A stretch of 52,915 bases of DNA from Liolophura sinensis (lineage: Eukaryota; Mollusca; Polyplacophora; Chitonida; Chitonidae): NCBI RefSeq assembly GCF_032854445.1, contig NC_088295.1:30562470-30615384 (forward strand), given 5' to 3'. The notes beneath the pieces were generated by a model. The model was not told the origin of the DNA. It saw nothing but the letters and a program-made list of their open reading frames with translations, and searched no databases. The number at the start of each line of letters is the position of its first letter. Position 1 is the first letter of the stretch. The position numbers and the translations under genes were made by a program. Below, in pieces: positions 26,701 through 38,700 of this stretch.

Positions 26701-29700
26701 AACAAAAAGCAGATTTCACTTGAAAGTTTTCCTATAGGATCTGCTCCTTCTTTCTGTTCAAACCGATCCCTCTGTGATGCCGAGGATGAATTCCAAATCA
26801 TGCCTGCATCAGTATTTATCTCACTCACATCAATTACCCTCAGCACAAGATTATTGCCCAATGGTCGTTAGCCCAGCAGGTTTTTGGCACGGATGTTTTT
26901 CCAACATTCTGCCTCTAAACGTATTTTGGTAGTGCCTAGAATAGGGAATTACGCCAGTGTATACATCTGTGGAAGTCTTTTGCAACTGGCATCTACCCTG
27001 TAAGAAATCTGGACCACACAGTTGGTCTACCAGGTTCTACACCAAACAAGATTCTTAGACTACTAGTCTCTTTCTGCCTGGCTCACTTCAAACATGTCCA
27101 TCTCTACATGCCTGACAAATGACTCGCCCTGCTAATTAATTGCTTCTCGAATGAACAGGAAGGTTCATCTCCGCCCTGCTTAACCTATCCTCTCCTGCTA
27201 CACCACAACTGCTAAACTCATTCTACTGTAGCTGGTTAACATGTACTGTATACATTGTTCAGCACATCACGGGCTCCTTTATCACTCCAAGATGCTGCTG
27301 TTACATCCTCTGTATGTCAGCAACTACACCAACAGCCACCATCAGATGTGACAACCAGCTCGATTCCTCACTTGTATCAATATTTGTAGACAAACAAGAC
27401 ATCCTCTGTGGTTGTCATTAAGAGGCTGCCAATACTTTTTCCCCATCCAACAGGCCTGGTCTGGCAATGAGGCATGCAAGATTTTCCATATATATTTGCC
27501 CCGATATGATTGCCAAATTGCATTTTAGCCAATTACTGTGAACGGAATCACATCAACACACACAAGATATGGCCAACAGACTTTGATCTATAAATTGCCT
27601 TTGAAAATTACAGTGCATCAGTCTAAATTGATGGCAGAACTTAATGTGAAGAGGTTTGCTTTTTTTTGTTATACTCAGAGATTACATTATACACCTAATA
27701 CACTTACACCCATTAACATTTACAATTACTATGTAAATCCTCAAGCCTTAAAGCAAGAGATCAAAATCCATATAAAATGAGAAATTCAGACTTACCCCAG
27801 CCATAGTTTTGATATTGTGTAAGGCATTTTGAGCTTCCAGAGCAGCTTTTCTTGTGTAAAATGTAACAAAACAACATCCTGAAATCAAAGAAAACATACC
27901 GGTTTTAGACAGTAAAAAGCATTCGCACACTTTCAGTTATGTTCAGCATTAAGAACTCACCCCGGATTCTAAAAAATGAAAGAAACACCGAGCTAAAACC
28001 TAAAATGTGGACAATCAAAATGTCTCTCATGGATGCCCTTCTGGGCGATAAAATTTTCTCAACCAATAAACAAGTTCGAGCGAAATAGTTTGGCTTCATT
28101 TCACTGTCCGTTCATCACTGTTCTTTCAACACAGGTATGTGAACAGATCTTTATGAATAACATTTCTCTTCAAGCACTCAAATGCATTTCCTATATTGAT
28201 TAATTTTCCTTGTACATGTATGATTGTCTTCGTGGTATGTCTTCCAAAAATAATTATTCTTCAGCTGGTCTTTGAAATAATTCCTTACGAAAAAAAATAC
28301 AAAAACAAATTTTTTTTAGGAATTTCCTCCTGATAACTGTATTTTTAACCAGATGCTGTGTATGACCCAAGTAGAATGGCTTACAGTATATATATAGATA
28401 TATGCACTGTGCATATATAGTGGAATTTTTCTGGGTCTAGAACTCACAATATCATAAATGTAGAGTATGTGACATGGAAATAACTCTTGCCTTTCTATTT
28501 AAGGAAAAAACAACATGTTTTCTGGCCTTGGTGACAGCTAGATGTACATTTAAAGTCACACACAAAAAAAAGGAACATATAATGATACATGGCGATGTAA
28601 ATATGAATGATCATCCCTGATGTCATGAATCACACAAAATCCTGACATAGTCGTTGATTAGGAGTGGGGGGAAATTGGTATAATTTAAATGGTCTTCAGG
28701 AAGTTTCTGATAAATTTCAGATGTAAATTACACACTTTTTGTCTGGCATGTAGACCAATTGGCTTTTTACTACACATTATTTTTCGAAACTTTAAGAGTG
28801 TACGCATGACTTTTAACATCATTTTATACAGGATACTGTGTTCCAGCACGGAGTGGACAAATTGCAAGTGTCAACACAGATCAATGATCACTAAGCTTAT
28901 TTTATAATTCTCTTCTCACCCAACCTAAGATGACCAGAAATGGGGAAGGGCCGCCGCAATATAACATGGTGTAGCTAACCAACTTCCGTCATAATGCAGA
29001 TTAGGCTTTCTAGGCAAAATTACCACATGTGAAATTGTGGCGACAATCCCTCTAAACATTGAAATCGATCACCAGACTGGTGGTAATGCGAGAGTCGACC
29101 AAAGAGGGACAATCTGATGAATGGTGATCGCAAATCTCATTTAGTCCAAAACACAGTCCACCTTAGGCAATAGTTCCTCACAATTATCACATCCTATGAG
29201 ATGAGAATACCACCTGGGGAATTTCAACTCTCATCAAGTCCACTAACAGTTTCCACGGCAACAAAATCCAGCCTAGATATTCAACTAGCGCAAGTGTAAA
29301 GGCTATTTTCCCCGAAGGTGACAACTTTGTTAACAGGCACACATCACCTGATCATTTCTTTCACACCACTCTCGGCCTTATCAGTATGCAAATGCAGACC
29401 TATAAAATAAACATGCAAAAACATCAATACAAAAAACAAACAGAATCACAGCCAAAAAAGGGGATTTCCAAACTGCCTTCTGGAAGTCATCCTGCAACTG
29501 TCCATCCAACCTCCTGTTACATGTGGATTGATGTAACATGGAAGAAACTGTTTCACACAGTGCAAAAGATTATAGATCTTAAAACTGGCACAAACAAGTC
29601 TTTGATGTCATCAAATCAAGACCAGTACAGAAAATGCACACTCACATTATCATATACACAAACTTACGACTTCCACCAGTCGGTAAAACATACAGGTACT

Positions 29701-32700
29701 ACAGAATCAATCTAGCAGATTTCCATGTGATCTGCATATTCAATATCTCAAAAAGAAAAAACAACTCACTGGATTTGTCAACATGTAACTGTATGTGTTT
29801 AGGTAACCAGGTAACCAGAAGGAACTCACACATACGTGTCTTTGCACAAAGTTGAAAGAAGGTAAAGAATAAAAGACACTTCAAACTGCTTTGAAACTTT
29901 GGTAGATCATTCCCAAAAAAGAAATCCAGTCACAAAAACTTATCAGGAAACAAAAGAGGCTGCTTTAAAGTTATGACACTGACTTCCTTCTGTGTAATGA
30001 CTCCGAGGTTTTACAGCATGGCAGGGCTATTTTATGGAGATTAATGTACTGAAAAACAAAAAAAACACCAACCAGGATTGGAATGTTTTTGCACAATTCC
30101 AAAAGTTAGTATTATCAAATGATGCATGGGAAGCCAAGAATATCCTCATAATTACTGATAAATTGCAAAACTTTACTCAATAATATTCACTGGCTTATGG
30201 CAGAGTGAATCCTTGAAGTCACGCTGAAGTAGTAAATCCTGATTTCTCAGGAATGATCTTTTTTATATGAGCATTATACAAAAGTGAAGTAGTATGGCTT
30301 GGAGCTCCAAATGATCTTTCATAGCAGGGAAAGCCTTAACAGTCTATTTCAGATATCTTGTCATGGAGTCTCTTAAAATCAAATAATAACTAGCCCTTAA
30401 AGGCCTTTGAACCTACTCCCAGTTATGTAGCCTGAGGAGTCTAATGATCAAGTTTCATATCTCCATTAGAATATAACACAATAAACAGCTAATGGCCATC
30501 TGATGAAAACCAGAGCCTACACAGTCTTCAAAGTCAATAATGGGTCTTTTTGGGGAGAACTAACATATTTACAGTGAGGAGATAATGTACAGAGAACAGT
30601 GTGCACTAGTACCCTTGGGTTGGGAGCTAGAGCCTTCTCTTAACTGAAATAGATAGGATCCGCTCTATAGGCACTTATCCACTTACTAGAGTTTCTGCGC
30701 TGTACTGGTCCAACAGCACATGTCTAAGGAGCCAATAAGCAGCCTTGGTAAATTTGGTTATATTCACGTACATGTAGTGTAATTAGGTTAGCCGATAGGT
30801 GATGGTCATTCTGTGTGTACCTGGTTACTACCTTATCTTGTCTGAGCAAAATGGCCCCTGATAACTCTCAGCTTCCCTTAACACATCCTGACCACCTAGT
30901 TACCACCATGTGCTGGCTTGACCATACTACAGTCACTCCAAGGATTTCTTCAAAGAAAGATAACTGTCAGAAAGGGGCTGACCCACCACAGCCTGACCAG
31001 AGCCATTTACAGGTCAATAACTGAAGTCTTTTGTGATGGTCAGTCACAGTTTGGCTCACATGCTCCTCTCCCTTTCGACTAGACTCAATTTTCCATTACA
31101 TTTACACATCCATCCCGTCCTGGCTAGATCAATGATCGACCCTTTCCAGACGGAGTCCGCTTGGAGATGGCATTGATACAGGCCACATTTGTCCCAGGGG
31201 TGTACGTACAGCCATCCGCTTCAGTACAGGTAACCATATATTACTTGTCCCAGCCAATGGCCATGGTATGTGTGTACAGGATGTCTGCCACATGTGGCCA
31301 AAATTGATATTTATGTCCATCAGATGACTAGTGAAACACATGCACATACACCTAACCTTATACGAATGCATCGTTCCTGAACTAGTAATTTTTGGAACAC
31401 CTGCCCCACCATGACCAAAACCCAGAATCTGTCTCTAAAAACAAGCTTGCATGCAAAAAGTTTAATTTTTATGTTATGACAGAATCTTTGAAGATAAACC
31501 AATGTACTCAGGTTAATGACACAGAGACAAATTGGCTTCTGTGAAAAAGCTACACTGTATAAAAGCCTGATGACCATCCACATGATGACCAACAAACATG
31601 TAAACAGCAATCCATGAGATGCACAGGAGTTAAAACTGTCAAAGTTAAAGAACACCAGATTTGAACTTCAATCCTGGTAAGTGAGTGTTGCAATAACTCC
31701 AAAAGTTATAAACCTTTTAAATTTAACTATTTACTTATTTGACTGGTGATTTACGCCGCACTCAATAATATTTCATTTAGAAAGCAGGTCTAAATGGTGG
31801 GAGGAAACCAGGCTGAGCTTGGGGTAAACTCACAGTTATCCACAAGTTCCTGGCAGACCTTCCAACGCACGACCAAGCCAGCATGAGTTGGACTTCAACT
31901 CACAGGGACCATACTGGTGAGGCACAGGCACTGGCATGGAGGCCACACCCTTTAAAAATCATACATGTATGATATTCCTCTTCTTAGAATAAAATAAAAG
32001 GCAGAGGAATAATAACGTCTGCCAAACTGTTAATATCATATGAGCAACTGCTTCCAGATTCTTATCTGTCTGTGTAATCATCTCATTACTGTATCACGTT
32101 CAGGGTGATAATACCACAAACCTGATCTCCGGATAAAAAGGTAATAATCTAATGAGGTAGAAAAATGCTTTATGGAATAAGAAACCTATAAAAATGGTTG
32201 TAAATCAAGTAATCAAGAAATTAATGAGATAATAAAGCAAGACTGGGGGAGTCCAGGTGGTGTAACTGACACAGTCTGTTAGTCCCATGAGCATTGTCTG
32301 CCATGTCTAATCAATCTTAATGCTTACCGATGAGCATGGCTTCATGGCCCATAATGTTTGTTCCACAGCCATATATATAATGACAATCAAGACACTGTCA
32401 GTGGCTTTTTCGCACAACTAAATTATGGAACTACAACTTTGTCTTTCAAAAAAATTCCTACTGTAACTAGATACACAGATGTGCTCTTATGCACACATAC
32501 AATGTACTATGCAGAATGTTGGGTAACAGATAACAATTTCATGAGTCCATAAACTGCCCCATACTGTACATTTACATCTAGCCAGACAAGGTCATCTCAA
32601 GCAACATAAAAATTATTCCTTGGATCAGATGAAGACAAATTTGCTACATACATTGCTGATTACTCTTCATTTGATACCAGCTTTACTCATGAGAAAAACT

Positions 32701-35700
32701 TAAATACACATCACAAGGGGATTCTACATTGGAATCCTCCAGCTCAAAGTTGATCTGTTCCAGTCAAAAAAAACCACACAGCCTTAAACTCGGCCGAGCC
32801 TTACATAAACATGATTGGCTTTCTACATTAGAACCCTGATGCTACAAGGAAACCTTGACTGTGTCTGCTATAATAACAAAATATAACATGCTAATGTTGG
32901 TGAGGATGGGTTCCTGACCAATTACAAGAGGATCACCTGTATAATGATGAACAGACTAATGGAGACTAGGGGCAAACACATTACAGGATCTGCAAAATTG
33001 ATCCCTCCCCCTACTCCCTAACAATTACCTGTTAATAGTCCACACCGATCTGTGGTGGTTTAGAGCTACATACATTCTACATGTACATGTGCTGAACATG
33101 TTAATAAAACTAACTTGTGACATCAATTTCTGACCTGTACAATAAAGATGGCAGATGTTCCACAAAGAACATGTTGAAATTTCAAAAAACGAAAGTGGAT
33201 AGCTGGTCTGCGACTATAAAAAGTACCATAATTGGCTGGTTTTATGGACACCATTTCCGCCCCACTATTTGTTATATTGCCAAGAAATAGGCCCCTTGGC
33301 AACCAGACATCATAAAAGCTTGGTAACCTAGATCCTCTAGTCAAGCAGTGATCCCAGGCTTCACATCAAAATCACACATCAATGGTCAAATTGTGGTTTG
33401 GACACCAATGGCTGCCATAAAGCCTGGCTGCCGTCCCTTAAGGATAAATACCCATCTCTTCAAAGGGCCGCAAGTCTAATATCTACTATGTTCTCAAAGG
33501 TTAATGAAACCACAAAGAGATTTCTACATCTTTTCCCTCAAAGAGGAAAGTCCAGAGCACTAGCAAAGATGTCTGCCAAGATTCGGCCATTTCCTTTGGT
33601 CTCCACCTGAGTCCTCAGATGGTACTTGTCAGGTGAAATGATAAAATTTAACTTCTTAACCTTTAACAGTATTTCCTCCCATCTGAATAATTTATTCATT
33701 TATTCTAACGGTGCTTAGAATTGCATGTAAGACAGGGCTGTCAGGCTTATGGGTGGAGGAAATCAGACCCAATCTGGGTAAGATTTATTATGCGTGTATG
33801 AATGTATGTATTCATGTACAATATGCACCCTATACTTCCAATCGCAAAGTACAGCCCTACATATCTGTGTTGAAATCTCTCCACTGCACCGCTCACAAAG
33901 CTCTGTTTATTACATTCAAATCTACTGGTCACCAAATGAAAATTAATACTCAAAGAAAAAGAGGTTTTGTCTCCAAAACGTACATGTACGTGTAAGACAA
34001 GCTGTACATGTACACATAATGGTATTACCAATTCTTCATACAGATACAGGAAAGAAACTAAATGCACTAATTGTTTGGATCCACCACAGATGGACCATAC
34101 AGTGTAGGTGGTGACTGTACCACATCTATCTGTTCACTTTCAGTTTTGTTATCCAGTCATCACTGGACACACTTCAGACCAGATTCAAGCAGAGGTATAG
34201 GTTAAGGGGGTCCCTGACAGCTGATAACCTAGGTGTAGGTGTAGCCTGACAGGCCTTCCCCCTGATAACACTATGTCTCTGTCAAAACCATGAACACATT
34301 TCCGACTTGATCAGCTCAGTCAGCTCAATGTGGCTAGGAGGATTTGGTGGGTTTTAACATGCTGTCAGCAAGGCCCTGATTTATCCCTGCACCCCAGGGA
34401 AAGCCCAGATCCCCAATTCTAAACCCAATTAGCCATGTTGGAAGATAAATTACATCTGGCTGATCATTGGTCTCTCACAATCTCACAATAGTGGCCAAGA
34501 AATTGTTCAGTTTTTGTCAAGTTCTTGGAACATGGACATCCGACTGGGTGGCAGGGTAAGGACATGGGAAAAGGGTGAGCAAGGGTACAAGGGAGTGATG
34601 CCCAAGTCATGGGAACAGGCTGACAATTAGATTCCTCAGCCCTTGTTGTGCCGTAAAGTGATAGGGACAGAGAAATCAATAAGAGGTGTGATTAAGGAGA
34701 GACATACAATGTAGTAATGCAGCTGATTGTTGGTGGTATCAACCAGGATGGCTGCAACTCTGCCTGTCTGTGTGCATTTGCTGACCATGTTTAATCTGCA
34801 TCATTAACCAGGGGCTGTCAGTAGACTGCCGCAGTAGACCAACTGGTCAAACTAACTCTGCTTCCCTCAGTCATTGAGCTGCAGTATGCCCTTCCTCCAC
34901 CTTCATAACTTCTGCCCAGCATGTGTATGCTCAGCTGTCAAAGCCACAAACAATTTTAGAATATCACTTTCACGAGATACCATATTTCCTCTAAATACAG
35001 GAGAGTGTTTTGCACCTAGACACACTGTTGGCCCTTTCTTTCAAACAGGCCTCAGCAGCAATTCGCCTATGAAGATTAAATTTATAATCAGATTATTCAA
35101 AATTCACTTTATATCTGATTTCATTGTCAAAGAAAATAAAATTTTTTTTTTTATTTATCACTCCTCCCTGCAGTACTGCATGCAATGCGTGATAAATACA
35201 CATACTTGGGGCAATGTTCTATGTCACACTAGAAATGTGTTAATTGACAGCCCCCTGATAGTATGTGTGGAACAACATATTGCATATTGTATGCTAATAA
35301 AGATTATGAGGTATTATATGTTTAGACATATAGAGCATTTCCATCCTGAAATAGCTGCCAGCAAATTCATGCCTGGAGAAATCTACCCAACAGCAGGCAA
35401 GTGGTTTCTTCACGCACATACATGTATGGTTAGCACATAGCCCAACCGTTGGTAGGTGAACTGGAAATACAGCCATGGGTAACTTTAATGATGCGTGAGC
35501 CCAAAAAGTACTCATTAGATAATAACCAGATAATATAATAGCCAACATCCCCTGTGGCATTGGGATCATGTTGTGGGTGGGGTACTGGTGAGGTAATTGG
35601 ATGGAGTGATATGATGGGGTGGGGTATTGGGTATTGTCACCACTTATCATGTAGTCTAGTCGGTCTTAATATGAGCTATAACCAATGGTTTGCTGAATTC

Positions 35701-38700
35701 TATAATCAATAAATGAAAAAATATACATTTAAAGACAAAACTAATTTTATCACCAGAACATCTGTCACATACAAAAACACCATGTGTCTGTAACACTGTC
35801 TGCCAAATTGTACTTCATGTCATGCCAGCATTGATGATAACCATTGACCTCAACTTTTTTTTTTTCAATGAGAACAAGGACAAAACAAGTCATCATTACT
35901 CAAAGTAACTTATTTTGCAAAATTCTAAATATTAGTTCCCCAAATTGTCATTGCCATAATGCAGGACATTTTACCTGTCAAATACACTAGAACGATAGAG
36001 TATCACCATACCAGGCCCTTAAACGCAGAGAAATGTATGTAATGAAATACATGTACATGCACATTGTTAAGCCAAAGTGATCCTGAAATTCACGCACATG
36101 AATCTGCCAAGACTGGTCATGAACATCCTGGTCTGCTCCAACCAGTATACATGTACCATTAAAATCCTTTCTGGAAAATGTACATCTGATGAAATGAAGC
36201 AGAATGTTTCAGGAGAGCATCAGGAGATACAGTTCAATTCACCTACTGTAACATTACAGTACTAAAAGATTTTAAATAGAAAAAGCTGAGCATCTTTATA
36301 TTTACATGGACATGCTAATTATCTCCTCCTAAGGCTCTTGGATCAAACTTCTCCATGAATTTTGCGCAAACCATTAAAATCCTTTCTCAAAAAATGTACA
36401 TCTCATGAAATGAAGCACAAAGTTTGTCTACTAACAAAGACAGAGCGTAAGGAGACACAGTATAATTTTCAACCTCATTAATAAAAGATTTCACGGAGAG
36501 AAAGTACTAAGCATGTTTTTTCAGAAATCAAAACCTGTTACATTCGCATGAAAACTTAATACATACGCAAAGAAAAATAATAAAAAAAATCATAATTCCA
36601 CAACGTAAGCTAAGGAAAGAAACAATTTTTGCTCTCTTTTAAATAATCAAAATCAGACAGTAATTTAATTGCCTGCCTTGGCCACTATGTTGTCACTTTT
36701 CATTTGTTCTTCAAGCCTGGATTGCCTGGATTTGGTGTACAGCTTTATGGCCGCCCAAGATAGAAGAGAAGTTATTAAGCAGTGACTGAAGCCTGGCTTT
36801 GAGATGTTGGGTTATGCTCCCTTGAGAATGGACTTTTTGGCAGAGCATAAAGTATTCTTCACTATATAACAATAACTCCACCAGCCAAACAATGTAAAGA
36901 ACTGCAAAGCCAAGGGGAAACTTAAGAGCTTTTAAAATTTCGAAGAATTCCTCTTTACATCTAGTTAACTATGTGTCCTGTGATCACATAGGAGTATCTG
37001 AACAATTCCTTACACATTTACATGAGGTGTTACGAACTGTAACTAGTGTCTACATGTACCAAATGTCTACATGTACCAAATGTCTACATGTATACTTCGT
37101 AACTTTGATTAAAATCAAGCCAAGTGGAAACCACAATATTGATGTTTCAGTATTCTAGTACAAATCATCTGATTCTCATCCAATATGTTTGTACTCAGAA
37201 CCACCACAAATAATAAATATTTCATCGAAATTCCATTCTCTAAGTGTGTGTTAAGCGAGGCAAAAATTAGATATCCATTTATTTCTCATTAGCACTATGC
37301 ACAAAAGCAGCTTCTGACATCACAGTAATTTAAGCTGCAAAAAATTACTTCCTTCTCCAAAACCTGACAGATTCCTATAAAATTTTCATGACTACTCTTC
37401 CTAACCCTGGCAACCTGGACTCAAAACATTAAACCAACAAAACAGCTTCAAACACTAATTACTCTCATTAGCTGGTTTCATAAACTTGATAAGGGGCCTG
37501 ATTGCCTTTGTGAATGAAATACAGAGAGTTCCATGTTCCGCAGTCTAACTGGTGTTCAAACCTTACATGTAGCCATACCAGATCTGTAGCTGTTGTGCTC
37601 TGGATAATAACAAATGCCATTCTAAAGACCTTTTTTGAGAGGGCTTTCAGGAGTGTCTAATTTCTGTAGAAGTACATGTTCTCTCCATATTAAAAACATT
37701 TGATTTCAAAACATGTACATGTCACTCATTAAACTGACAATTATCTCACCTGTGTTTAAGGACCATATCTTTTTATTCAAAGTGTAAGTGATACTATTTC
37801 TTGTGAAAAATTGCTCTTAATAATATTTTGACCATCTGAGATACCAAATTTCTTACCTTGCATCAAACTGACAAAATACATGTATATTTAATAACAATTC
37901 TGATACACACTGAAACAGGTATAGTGCAAGCTTTCACCCAAACCAATTACATCGTTAGTGTCTAAGGTGCCAATGTTTACTTTTGTTGTCAGATTTATTT
38001 ATTTATTTATTTATTTAGATTGGTATTTTACGCCATACTTAAGAATTCTGTTGTAAGCTACATGTTGATGTAGGCTAAGATGGCTACCTTCAAATTTGGA
38101 TGTACATTTAATAGTCTCCTTACCAGATAAAGTGTGCATTTTTCCAAAGAACTGATAACCCTGTGGTTAAAACAATATCTAAGTATGGTGAATCAACTGT
38201 TATGTCATTTGGGAACATATATATTGGAGACTTGTTCAGACACTCTCGCATTGAAAGCCAATAGAGGCATTTCTGAAACCAATCTAAAAACAATGACACA
38301 TCAGATTTCTGGAAATGACAAAATGCTGACAATGAATGACCACATGTCTATTGCTAATGATTTAAGATTGAGGCACTAGAAAGCCTACTGAAACATTCCT
38401 GTACAGTAACTGTGACAAAGGTCACTGAACAAGCTACATACATGTATTCATGTGCATGAGACAAGACCAACAGAAATCTATACTGAAACTTGGTTTGAAC
38501 AAGACAGACCAACGCACAGCAAGTTTCATTCCCAGCAAAAATTAATGCATCAGTACAACAGTCTTGGTCCCACCTATATTGATAAATATGTGCATCAAGT
38601 GCATGGGCCAGATATAGTGAACACTACATTTAGCACCATCTGACCCAAGTGTCATCTAGCAGAAGATTGATTCGACAGGTAGTGGGATAGATGTGAGTAG

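Larger units (their letters stand above)
17382..27795. other. Intron 3 (between exons C and D), about 10.4 kb
   Basis: Contents: a SINE with target duplication (23059-23269), a perfect 24-bp palindrome (21048-21071), a sense-strand G-quadruplex motif (25302-25326) and a possible 36-nt cassette exon (25219-25254). A 118-codon minus-strand open stretch at 21919-22275 is basic and Ser/Arg-rich, but I do not recognise it. Confidence 0.65.

Noticed and set aside
34862-34870. Acceptor-like TTCCCTCAG on the plus strand before the long antisense ORF
   Set aside because: Not called as a splice site on its own, because pyrimidine-AG motifs are common; mentioned only as context for the ORF.
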